Assembly (NCBI GenBank): GCA_027297825.1
Contig: JAPUHH010000056.1
Span: 1-5,840, forward strand
Direction: 5' to 3'
DNA from: Gammaproteobacteria bacterium
Lineage (GTDB): Bacteria; Pseudomonadota; Gammaproteobacteria; UBA4575
DNA: 5,840 nucleotides
Every line of letters starts with the position of its first letter. Position 1 is the stretch's first letter. Below the pieces are notes generated by a model that was given only the letters and a program-made list of their open reading frames with translations, did not search any database and was not told the origin of the DNA. A program made the position numbers and the translations under genes. This document shows, one piece after another, positions 1-5,840 of the stretch.

Positions 1-209
1 TTGCTTATGTAATTAGAAAGTACAGTAGCTTTAATATGTTGCCAAACTTCACTAGCCGGTAAAAAAACCGAAGACAACACTGTAACTACAGGGATGCTTA
101 GCAGTAGTGCTGTGATTAAAGTGCACGTTACCCAGCCAAAATCACTGTTTTGTAGAAAAAATAGTTTTGTGTGGCTGTGCTCAGTGAGCGTTGCGTTTTT
201 GGTGCTCAT
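1..209 (-). CDS. Ferric-iron ABC transporter permease (FbpB/FutB-like), N-terminal part only
   Basis: This is the beginning of an inner-membrane permease that would form the channel for Fe3+ delivered by the adjacent binding protein. Sixty-nine codons are visible before the window edge cuts the gene. A polar N-terminus (residues 1-25) is followed by one hydrophobic span (about 26-50, ending LSSVFLP). The next segment, ASEVWQHIKATVLSNYIS, matches the family pattern of 'pp.e.W.hl..tvL..Y' before the second helix. The ATG at 207-209 is the first usual start codon after an in-frame TGA, which is the binding protein's own stop. No clear SD sequence precedes it, so translation may be coupled to the upstream gene, whose stop is 18 nt away. 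The family assignment rests on this N-terminal pattern plus its position behind a ferric-iron binding protein. The ABC ATPase gene is not in view. Confidence 0.8.
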   Translation of the reverse strand, partial: MSTKNATLTEHSHTKLFFLQNSDFGWVTCTLITALLLSIPVVTVLSSVFLPASEVWQHIKATVLSNYIS

Positions 210-227
210 GTTTATTGTTGTTAGCGA

Positions 228-1256
228 TCATTTCCATTTGGCATGGTCCATAATCATTACGGCTTGCGCATTGAGCTCACCAAGACGATATAAGCTTAAT
301 GTATCGGCTTTAAACTCGCCCCATGACTTCAGGATTTCACTGGGTTGCACGCCTGGTTTAATAGGATATTCAAGATTGGTTTCGGCATACCATTGTTGTG
401 CTGTATCACTCGCCAAAAATTCTAATAATGCTATTGCAGAATCCTTATTTTTTGACGAAGCTGTTACTGCGCCACCACTAATATTTACATGTACGCCTCT
501 ATCGTTTTGATTGGGCCAAAATATGCGCACTTGATTAGCAGCTTTTTGTTCGGTTTTATCCTTGGAGGCAAGCATGATGCCAAGGTAGTAATTGTTCACT
601 ACGGCAATATCGCATTGACCTGCAGCCACGGCCTTTATTTGATCGCGATCACCACCTTGTGGGGGACGGGCAAAGTTTTTAACCAGTGCGGAAGCCCAAG
701 CAAGTGTTTTTTCTTCATCTAGGTGTGCGATTAAGGATGCGACAAGAGATTGGTTATAGATGTTATCCGATGAGCGAATGCATATTTTTTGTTTCCATTC
801 GGGGTTGCCTAATGCCTCGTATGTTGAGAGTTGTTCTGGTGTAACTCGATCTACTGCATACACAATGGGACGGGTTCTTAATGATAGACCAAACCAATAT
901 CCTTGCGGGTCTCTGTACTGTTCTGGTATTGAGTTTTCCAGTGTTTCTGAGTGGATTGTTTGCAGCACCTTGGCTTTTTGTGCTCGATATAAACGTCCAA
1001 CATCGGTGGTAATGAGTACATCAGCAGGACTGTTTTTGCCTTCACTTATTAAGCGTTGTAGCAGGGTATCGGCATTGCCGGTAATTAAATTTACTTTTGT
1101 GCCAGTGTTGGCCTCAAACTGAAGGAGTAGTGGTTTAATCAGGCCTTCTTTTCTAGCAGAATAAACGTTGACCTCCGCAGCACTTAGAATAGAAGTAAAA
1201 AGACAAAGACAGAACGCTAATCCATAGCGCAATCGGTTTGGGTATTCTGCTCGCAC
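228..1256 (-). CDS. Fe(3+) ABC transporter periplasmic substrate-binding protein (FbpA/FutA/AfuA family)
   Basis: This 342-residue protein is a full-length class of ferric-iron binding protein that captures Fe3+ in the periplasm and hands it to an FbpB-type permease. Residues 1-27 form a Sec signal peptide: a basic start (R2, R8, R10), a hydrophobic core (about 11-24) and a likely signal peptidase I cut after S-A-A27. Cys16 and Cys18 do not sit in a lipobox, so it is not a lipoprotein. The mature start, EVNVYSARKEG, is typical of the family. Candidate iron-ligand tyrosines are Y32, Y167 and the adjacent pair Y223-Y224 in NNYYLG; the pair is the family hallmark. The start is GTG, chosen because a good GGAGGA lies 8 nt upstream and the signal peptide begins there. 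It heads an operon with the permease 18 nt downstream, and a Fur box about 50 nt upstream suggests repression by iron. The family call is firm; substrate preference is inferred. Confidence 0.93.
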   Translation of the reverse strand: MRAEYPNRLRYGLAFCLCLFTSILSAAEVNVYSARKEGLIKPLLLQFEANTGTKVNLITGNADTLLQRLISEGKNSPADVLITTDVGRLYRAQKAKVLQTIHSETLENSIPEQYRDPQGYWFGLSLRTRPIVYAVDRVTPEQLSTYEALGNPEWKQKICIRSSDNIYNQSLVASLIAHLDEEKTLAWASALVKNFARPPQGGDRDQIKAVAAGQCDIAVVNNYYLGIMLASKDKTEQKAANQVRIFWPNQNDRGVHVNISGGAVTASSKNKDSAIALLEFLASDTAQQWYAETNLEYPIKPGVQPSEILKSWGEFKADTLSLYRLGELNAQAVMIMDHAKWK

Positions 1257-1264
1257 CTAAATTT

Positions 1265-1270
1265 TCCTCC
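1265..1270 (-). promoter_or_regulatory. Ribosome binding site that fixes the GTG start of the iron-binding protein
   Basis: On the minus strand the sequence GGAGGA lies 8 nt before the GTG at 1256. An ATG overlapping this site (minus strand, 1271-1273) is in another frame and cannot start the protein. The strong SD therefore supports the GTG start. Confidence 0.75.
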
Positions 1271-1302
1271 ATGCCGTGAGTTGGTAATTAGATTACAATA
1301 CT

Positions 1303-1327
1303 AATGATATCAATTCTCATTATCATT
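1303..1327 (-). promoter_or_regulatory. Fur box (iron-responsive operator)
   Basis: The 19-mer at 1306-1324 matches the classical consensus GATAATGATAATCATTATC at 14 of 19 positions, with CATTATC perfect at its right end. Viewed as Fur half-sites on the plus strand there are three: TGATATC (1305-1311, 5 of 7), ATTCTCA (1313-1319, 6 of 7) and ATTATCA (1319-1325, perfect). Such overlapping arrays usually bind two Fur dimers. The site is about 50 nt upstream of the iron-binding protein gene and overlaps a candidate -10 box, the usual place for repression. Binding is inferred, but the match and context agree. Confidence 0.8.
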
Positions 1328-1348
1328 TAGAATATCTAAATCGCACAA
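1319..1348 (-). promoter_or_regulatory. Candidate sigma-70 promoter of the iron-transport operon
   Basis: On the minus strand, TTGTGC (1343-1348) is followed after 18 nt by GATAAT (1319-1324, 5 of 6 to TATAAT). The -35 is weak (3 of 6). The -10 lies inside the Fur box, so Fur would block polymerase directly. A second -35-like TTGATA in the same area has no matching -10 at a proper distance. Confidence 0.4.
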
Positions 1349-1451
1349 GTCAGCTACAATATGTACGACATTATCCTAGGGGATCTCTGATCTATTCGTG
1401 AACTCGTTCTTGCGTCTAAAGTATTCAGCTTCTGTGTTGCAAAGCTCGGTT

Positions 1452-1527
1452 AAATGCTCCTGCATACCTGCAGTCGTCCGCAATAGCTTGCTATTACGCG
1501 CGTTTCGCGCCTTGAATCGGAGCATTT
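1452..1527. repeat. Compact structured element with terminal inverted repeats and three internal hairpins
   Basis: The ends are a perfect 9-bp inverted repeat: AAATGCTCC at 1452-1460 and GGAGCATTT at 1519-1527. Inside are three small hairpins in a row: CTGCA-TACC-TGCAG (1460-1473, sharing one base with the outer stem), AATAG-CTTG-CTATT (1482-1495, with an extra C/G flank giving AATAGC/GCTATT) and GCGCG-TTT-CGCGC (1498-1510). Together they could fold as a three-armed, cloverleaf-like structure. It is not a tRNA: there is no T-loop TTCGA motif and the third loop is only 3 nt. No protein is supported on either strand. It could be a miniature repeat of the REP/MITE type, a small RNA, or a folded leader of glnE. 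I see no target-site duplication next to it. The inverted repeats are certain; the function is unknown. Confidence 0.5.
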
Positions 1528-1554
1528 TCGTTCACCATCTACTTCGTGCAGAAT

Positions 1555-1576
1555 AAACCAGAGGTTCCCTTGGTTT
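1555..1576 (+). other. Hairpin in the glnE leader, possibly a weak terminator
   Basis: AAACCA (1555-1560) pairs with TGGTTT (1571-1576), and AGG (1562-1564) with CCT (1568-1570), leaving G1561 bulged and a TTC loop. The right arm runs into TTTTA. It ends 18 nt before the glnE ATG. It might end a short transcript from the preceding structured element, or reduce ribosome access to glnE. The T-run is short, so a terminator role is only a possibility. Confidence 0.3.
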
Positions 1577-1594
1577 TACGCCAGATTTGACCCT

Positions 1595-4453
1595 ATGCTT
1601 GCTATTCCATCCCAGCTTGCCCTACCAAGACTCCAGCAAGACTATGAAGCCATGCTGGCTAAATTGGATGGCGCTCAAAAGGTAGCGAAACATAAAGATG
1701 AAATTCTTGCTATTTGGTGTGCAAGTCCATTTATTAAACGCGTATGTGTTGCGCAACCATTATGGTTGCAAGGTCTAATCGTTGATGAGTCTTTGCATGA
1801 AGACTATCAATTGGAAAACTATATTGAGTTACTAGAGCCTATATTTTCTCAGGCTAAAAATGTTGAAGAGTTGCAGCAAATTTTGCGGCGTGTCCGTATG
1901 GCAGAGTTTGCACGTATTGCATGGAGGGACTTGCAACAGAATGCAACAGTCCAACAATCCTTAAGCGAGCTTAGTATTTTTGCTCAAATTAGTATTGATA
2001 AGGCATTGACTTGGTGTTTTACGTGGCTGCAATCACGACCTTATGCAAGTGAGTTTGAGCAGTCATTGCCTCAGCGTGTTGTTGTTTTTGCGCTTGGCAA
2101 GCTTGGAGGGAAAGAGCTTAACTTTTCGTCTGATGTGGATCTTGTGTTTGCCTATGACGACGATCCAAATTACACACAAGATCAACATGCTATTGCTGTA
2201 AGTTTTTATTTGAAATTAGTGCAGCTGTTAATCAAAGTGTTAGCGGAACAAACACAAGATGGGTTTGTGTTTCGAGTAGATACTCGTCTTCGACCATTTG
2301 GTAATTCTGGAACTTTAATGCCTAGCTTTTCTGCAATTGATCAATATTTTCAAACGCATGGCCGTGATTGGGAGCGTTATGCATGGATTAAGGCGCGCTC
2401 GATTGCTGGTGATGTGCAATCAGGCGAGGATTTTCTAAAAGATGTAATGCCATTTATTTATCGCCGGTATCTTGATTATGGAGCTATGCAATCACTGCGC
2501 GAGATGAAAGCGTTAGTCGATCAAAAAGCAAGTCAAAATTCTGCACAACAGGACTTGAAGATTGGGCAAGGGGGAATACGAGAAATTGAATTTATTGCGC
2601 AAATGTTTCAGCTTATTTTTGGCGGCCGAGATGAAAATTTGAGAATCCGATCTACCCTAGGGGCGCTGGAATATTTGGGCGAACAAGAAAAATTATCCAA
2701 GCAAAATGTCACTGACTTGGTTTCGGCTTACTTGTTTCTAAGGAAAGCTGAAAATGGATTGCAGATTAGGGATGATCAGCAAACTCACATTCTGCCAACA
2801 GAAGAGTTTGAGCAAGTACAGTATGCTTTTTTAATGGGCGCTGGTATGTGGGATGAGTTTTACACTGAATACACCTTGCATAGTTCAAAGGTTAGTAAGG
2901 TATTTCACGAATTGCTGCAAATCAATGGTTCTGGCAAAGAAAATGCGACAGAAAAAAATAATGATTTTTTTCTATTGTGGCAGCAGATTGAGGATAAAGA
3001 TTACAGTTTGAGTATCTTAGGAAGATATTTTCCCGCCCACGTAGATAATATTTATGCGCGTCTACTGGCTTTTTTTAATAGCGGTGTTGTTGAACAGCTT
3101 GTGCCAGTAGCGAGCCAAAGGCTGGATGAGTTTATGCCCATATTCTTGCAGCATACTATGCAAGTGGAAAAACCAGCGTTGGTTGTAGAACGATTCTTAA
3201 GTATCCTTACTAAGATTGTGCAGCGATCTACTTATGTTGCATTGTTAATAGAAAATCAGCATAAATTAACAGCATTATTTAAGCTTGTAGAAGTCAGCCA
3301 ATGGATTACACAATATATTTCAACGCATCCATTACTGCTGGATGAAATCTTACGTATGGATCGTTCTTATGAGCCACCTAGTTTGGATGAGATGCAGCAA
3401 CAACTTGAAGTCGCTCTTCAGCCATCAAGCGATGACCTGGAAGAATTTATGGAGCGTTTGCGTGAATTTAAACATGCACAAGTTTTGCAAATTGCTGCTG
3501 CGGATATTGTAGAAGCTTTCCCTATTATGCGGGTGAGCGATCATTTGTCATGGTTAGCAGAGACTTGTATTGGTAGTGCGGTGAATCAAGCCTACCAAGA
3601 TTTACTAAACAAGTACGGCGAACCTATATGTGATGTAGGTGGGGAAGTGTTTACACCGGAGTTGCTAATCATTGAATATGGGAAATTGGGTGGATTGGAG
3701 TTGGGGTATGGATCTGATTTAGATTTGGTATTTGTGCATAATAGTGTGGGCGCATCATCTGAAACTAAGGGCATAAAAAAAATACATAACGACATTTTTT
3801 TTATGCGTTTAGTGCAGCGCACGATCCATTTACTCACTACGGTTACTCCTGCTGGAAAGGTATTTGATGTTGATGTAAAACTTAGGCCTTATGGCCAGTC
3901 GGGGCCCATTGTTAGCACCATCACTTCATATGAAAATTATCTGTGTAATGATGCATGGCTGTGGGAACTGCAAGCTCTTGTTCGTGCTCGACCGGTGACG
4001 AATAGTTCTAAACTTTATGATGATTTTGTAAGGCTTAGGCAGGCTGTGTTATGCCAGCCACGTAATATTGAAGAAGTGCGAACATCGATAATCGAAATGC
4101 GGGAAAAGATTTTCGCAGAGCATAGGAGTAAGGACGGGTCAAAGTTTAATATTAAAAAAGACAAGGGCGGAATCGTTGATATTGAATTTATTGTGCAATT
4201 TTATGTGCTCAGTTATGCCAGTCAGTACAATGAAATCTCCGTATACACAGATAATGTGCGAATTCTGAATGCCTGCTCTGAAGCGGGCCTTATGAAGCAA
4301 GAATCTGCAGAGGAGCTGAAAGCAATATATCTCGCCTATCGAAAGCGTCTGCATCAATTGAGTTTGCAATTATTGTCAGAAATCGTAGATGCGGATGTAT
4401 TTGCTAAAGAGCGATCAGCAATACAAAATTATTGGGCAAGTCTGGTACACTGA
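1595..4453 (+). CDS. glnE: Bifunctional glutamine synthetase adenylyltransferase/deadenylylase (ATase)
   Basis: GlnE controls glutamine synthetase (GlnA) by adding AMP to a tyrosine when nitrogen is plentiful and removing it when nitrogen is scarce, under control of PII and glutamine in the cytoplasm. At 952 residues it is full length (the E. coli protein has 946). Two nucleotidyltransferase modules are visible. The N-terminal deadenylylase has GKLGG (168-172), D180-V-D182, and D229 in VDTRLRP. The C-terminal adenylylase has GKLGG (696-700), D708-L-D710, and D760 in VDVKLRP. Each is followed by a helical GlnD/GlnE-type domain with GGIREIEF (326-333) and GGIVDIEF (858-865). All catalytic aspartates are present, so both activities should be intact. 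The ATG at 1595 is the first ATG, GTG or TTG in a frame open from 1487. There is no SD sequence near it, suggesting low translation. ilvE follows after 63 nt. Confidence 0.97.
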   Translation: MLAIPSQLALPRLQQDYEAMLAKLDGAQKVAKHKDEILAIWCASPFIKRVCVAQPLWLQGLIVDESLHEDYQLENYIELLEPIFSQAKNVEELQQILRRVRMAEFARIAWRDLQQNATVQQSLSELSIFAQISIDKALTWCFTWLQSRPYASEFEQSLPQRVVVFALGKLGGKELNFSSDVDLVFAYDDDPNYTQDQHAIAVSFYLKLVQLLIKVLAEQTQDGFVFRVDTRLRPFGNSGTLMPSFSAIDQYFQTHGRDWERYAWIKARSIAGDVQSGEDFLKDVMPFIYRRYLDYGAMQSLREMKALVDQKASQNSAQQDLKIGQGGIREIEFIAQMFQLIFGGRDENLRIRSTLGALEYLGEQEKLSKQNVTDLVSAYLFLRKAENGLQIRDDQQTHILPTEEFEQVQYAFLMGAGMWDEFYTEYTLHSSKVSKVFHELLQINGSGKENATEKNNDFFLLWQQIEDKDYSLSILGRYFPAHVDNIYARLLAFFNSGVVEQLVPVASQRLDEFMPIFLQHTMQVEKPALVVERFLSILTKIVQRSTYVALLIENQHKLTALFKLVEVSQWITQYISTHPLLLDEILRMDRSYEPPSLDEMQQQLEVALQPSSDDLEEFMERLREFKHAQVLQIAAADIVEAFPIMRVSDHLSWLAETCIGSAVNQAYQDLLNKYGEPICDVGGEVFTPELLIIEYGKLGGLELGYGSDLDLVFVHNSVGASSETKGIKKIHNDIFFMRLVQRTIHLLTTVTPAGKVFDVDVKLRPYGQSGPIVSTITSYENYLCNDAWLWELQALVRARPVTNSSKLYDDFVRLRQAVLCQPRNIEEVRTSIIEMREKIFAEHRSKDGSKFNIKKDKGGIVDIEFIVQFYVLSYASQYNEISVYTDNVRILNACSEAGLMKQESAEELKAIYLAYRKRLHQLSLQLLSEIVDADVFAKERSAIQNYWASLVH

Positions 4454-4500
4454 AAGCTCATATTTATTCGAATATTTGTCAAGAAGTTCTTTTTGTTATC

Positions 4501-4506
4501 AGGGAG
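4501..4506 (+). promoter_or_regulatory. Ribosome binding site of ilvE
   Basis: AGGGAG lies 10 nt before the ATG at 4517 and 16 nt before the in-frame ATG at 4523. The spacing favours the first ATG as the start. Confidence 0.6.
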
Positions 4507-4516
4507 TTAAGTAAAG

Positions 4517-5449
4517 ATGTCGATGTCAGATAGGGATGGATTCATTTGGTACGATGGTGAATTCGTGCCATGGCGTGAAGCTAATACACATGTGCTTACT
4601 CATACTCTGCATTATGGGGCAGGAGTATTTGAGGGTGTGCGAGCCTACCAAACCAAACATGGCACCGCGATTTTTCGTCTGCAGGATCATACAAAAAGGT
4701 TGTTTAATTCCGCCAAAATTATTGGCATGCCCATGCCGTTTAGTCCGCAAGAAATCAATCAGGCGCAAATTGAAGCAATTAGTAAAAATAATTTGGACTA
4801 CGGCTATATACGTCCAATGTGCTTTTATGGCTCAGAAGGCATGGGTTTGAGAGCGGATAATTTACAAGTGCATTGCATTGTCGCAGCATGGGAATGGGGT
4901 TCATATTTAGGTGAAGAGAATATGAAAAAAGGGATTCGTGTTAAAACCTCTTCTTATTCTCGTCATCATGTAAACGTTGCCATGTGTAAGGCAAAACTTA
5001 ATGGTAATTACGTTAATTCAATGTTGGCGTTAAATGAAGCCCTGCATGATGGTTATGATGAAGCTTTGCTGTTAGATGTAGATGGTTTTGTGGCGGAAGG
5101 CAGCGGCGAGAATGTCTTCATCATTAAAGAAGGAGTGCTTTATACGCCAGAACTTACTTCCGCATTAGACGGCATCACGCGTAAAACCATCATTTCGTTA
5201 GCTGCAACACTTAATATTCCGGTGATAGAAAAACGCATTACACGTGATGAAATGTATACTGCGGACGAGGCATTTTTCACTGGGACGGCAGCAGAAGTTA
5301 CGCCAATTCGTGAGCTTGATAATCGTGCTATCGGCGAGGGCGTGCGAGGTGAAATTACTACAAAACTTCAAGCCATGTATTTTGATGCAGTGTATGGCCG
5401 TCATACCTATGATAAAAATTGGTTGTCTTATGTAACTTTGGTGGCTTAG
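4517..5449 (+). CDS. ilvE: Branched-chain amino acid aminotransferase
   Basis: IlvE is a cytoplasmic PLP enzyme (fold type IV) catalysing the last step of leucine, isoleucine and valine synthesis, moving the amino group from glutamate to the 2-oxo acids. The 310-residue length is normal for the family. Landmarks are all present: the N-terminal DGEFVPW and HTLHYGAGVFEG segment (residues 13-40), R61 in HTKRLF (cofactor phosphate), the Schiff-base lysine K160 in KAKLNGNYVNSML, E194 in EGSGENVF (contact to the pyridine nitrogen), and the late motif TGTAAEVTP (255-263). The pattern matches the proteobacterial IlvE group rather than D-amino acid aminotransferase or the PabC lyase. It follows glnE in the same direction, and the 63-nt gap shows no terminator, only a perfect palindrome TATTCGAATA. 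Co-transcription with glnE is likely but not shown. No attenuator or leucine-rich leader peptide is visible. Confidence 0.97.
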   Translation: MSMSDRDGFIWYDGEFVPWREANTHVLTHTLHYGAGVFEGVRAYQTKHGTAIFRLQDHTKRLFNSAKIIGMPMPFSPQEINQAQIEAISKNNLDYGYIRPMCFYGSEGMGLRADNLQVHCIVAAWEWGSYLGEENMKKGIRVKTSSYSRHHVNVAMCKAKLNGNYVNSMLALNEALHDGYDEALLLDVDGFVAEGSGENVFIIKEGVLYTPELTSALDGITRKTIISLAATLNIPVIEKRITRDEMYTADEAFFTGTAAEVTPIRELDNRAIGEGVRGEITTKLQAMYFDAVYGRHTYDKNWLSYVTLVA

Positions 5450-5492
5450 AGAGCTTATTTGCTTGTGTCAAAATGCAATCATTTAAAAGTTA

Positions 5493-5663
5493 ATGAAAAT
5501 AATAGTTGATGCAAAATTATCTAAATGGTTACTGATACCAAGTGGACTTACCATTTTTGCTTTGCCTTCTGTGGCCGTTACGGTTAAGTCAGGCGTCACG
5601 CCTATTTTTACTCGTTCTGTTTCTAGTCTGAGCTTAGGGCGGGAAAGTTGGAATTCTCTTTAA
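5493..5663 (+). CDS. Small hydrophobic ORF of unknown function, possibly the remnant of a membrane-protein gene
   Basis: This ATG-to-TAA frame encodes 56 residues. A basic, amphipathic start (MKIIVDAKLSKW) leads into one hydrophobic span, WLLIPSGLTIFALPSVAVTV (12-31), and then a Ser/Arg-rich tail ending ESWNSL. I do not recognise a family with confidence. The 'lskWLL..sGL..FALPs' start resembles the first helix of O-antigen ligase/polymerase proteins, which are common in LPS clusters. In the +1 frame, 5599-5628 reads RLFLLVLFLV before a stop, as a second helix would if a frameshift had split the gene. No good SD sequence precedes the ATG, and the run overlaps a terminator-like hairpin, so it may equally be noncoding. 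Treat it as tentative. Confidence 0.3.
   Translation: MKIIVDAKLSKWLLIPSGLTIFALPSVAVTVKSGVTPIFTRSVSSLSLGRESWNSL
5591..5610 (+). terminator. Weak rho-independent terminator candidate after ilvE
   Basis: AGGCG (5591-5595) and CGCCT (5599-5603) form a 5-bp stem with a TCA loop, followed by ATTTTTA. It lies about 140 nt after the ilvE stop. The stem is short and the T-run modest, so termination would be partial. It overlaps the tentative small ORF at 5493-5663; at most one of the two readings is likely to matter. Confidence 0.25.
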
Positions 5664-5721
5664 TATATTGTGTATTCTCCGCGAGGTGCTAATTGACAAG
5701 ATTTAAAACATAGATTTGTCG

Positions 5722-5840
5722 ATGAATGTTTCCTTTATCATTAGTACATATAATCGGCATGATGCGCTTATATGTGTTTTAAATGCGCTAAACAAACAGC
5801 ATGATCGTTCGTTTGAAGTCGTTATTGCTGATGATGGCTC
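5722..5840 (+). CDS. Family 2 glycosyltransferase, N-terminal part only
   Basis: Thirty-nine codons are visible before the window ends. They read MNVSFIISTYNRHDAL, then an amphipathic helix (ICVLNALNKQ), then FEVVIADDGS. This is the start of a GT-A fold glycosyltransferase of family GT2: strand 1 with the nucleotide-binding STYNR, then strand 2 ending in the acidic DDGS that contacts the sugar nucleotide. Such cytoplasmic enzymes pass a sugar from UDP-, GDP- or dTDP-sugar to a growing glycan. The sugar and acceptor cannot be read from this part. In related genomes LPS-core genes follow glnE-ilvE, so an LPS or surface-glycan role is likely by inference. The ATG at 5722 fits the usual family start; an in-frame TTG at 5716 is a less likely alternative. 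No SD sequence is evident. Confidence 0.85.
   Translation, partial: MNVSFIISTYNRHDALICVLNALNKQHDRSFEVVIADDG

Noticed and set aside
94..1122. Plus-strand open frames at 94-510, 489-722 and 760-1122
   Set aside because: They lie antisense to the iron-binding protein and permease, whose protein motifs are clear; their own products show no recognisable family.
1452..1527. tRNA gene suggested by the 76-nt length and cloverleaf-like arms
   Set aside because: There is no T-loop TTCGA motif or CCA-type end, the third arm loop is 3 nt and the second arm loop 4 nt, so it cannot be a normal tRNA.
3592..4369. Minus-strand open frames at 3592-3837 and 4139-4369
   Set aside because: Antisense shadows of the conserved C-terminal half of glnE.
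4465..4474. Palindrome TATTCGAATA between glnE and ilvE as a terminator or operator
   Set aside because: The palindrome is perfect, but it is AT-rich, lacks a loop and a following T-run, and matches no regulator site I know.
4476..4501. Separate ilvE promoter (TTGTCA with TTATCA)
   Set aside because: The spacer is only 14 nt and the -10 is poor; co-transcription with glnE is simpler.
4526..5435. Alternative-frame ORFs within ilvE on both strands
   Set aside because: They overlap the fully conserved IlvE reading frame and encode nothing recognisable.
5693..5721. Promoter with a perfect TTGACA (5693-5698) upstream of the glycosyltransferase
   Set aside because: No -10 box lies at 16-18 nt; the best, TAGATT, is only 12 nt away, too close for sigma-70.

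Overview
The window looks like chromosomal DNA from a moderately AT-rich gammaproteobacterium. The main reason is the gene order: glnE, then ilvE, then a glycosyltransferase. In Pseudomonas and relatives, glnE-ilvE is followed by the lipopolysaccharide (LPS) core cluster (waaF, waaC, waaG). A recognisable Fur box and Fbp/Fut-type iron uptake genes fit the same group. The exact genus cannot be read from this sequence.

Layout. The first 1256 bases hold two minus-strand genes of a ferric-iron ABC importer. The periplasmic substrate-binding protein (228-1256) is transcribed first. The start of the inner-membrane permease (1-209, cut by the window edge) follows 18 nt later. Upstream of them (about 1257-1350) lie a strong Shine-Dalgarno (SD) sequence for a GTG start, a Fur box and a possible promoter, so the importer is probably switched on by iron starvation.

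The rest of the 338-bp divergent gap (about 1380-1594) has no convincing gene. It holds a compact 76-nt element with 9-bp terminal inverted repeats enclosing three small hairpins. A separate hairpin sits just before glnE. This is the least explained DNA in the window.

On the plus strand, glnE (1595-4453) encodes the full two-domain glutamine synthetase adenylyltransferase/deadenylylase. After 63 nt comes ilvE (4517-5449), the branched-chain amino acid aminotransferase. The two are probably co-transcribed and both serve nitrogen and amino-acid metabolism, but they are not one pathway. A 272-bp gap follows, with a 56-codon hydrophobic small ORF that may be a decayed membrane-protein gene, and a weak terminator-like hairpin. 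The window ends in the first 39 codons of a GT-A family 2 glycosyltransferase (5722 onward), probably the first gene of a cell-surface polysaccharide or LPS-core cluster.

I see no CRISPR array, insertion sequence, tRNA, rRNA, phage gene or defence system. The coding content is conserved housekeeping and iron uptake. Anything novel is most likely in the two intergenic regions.
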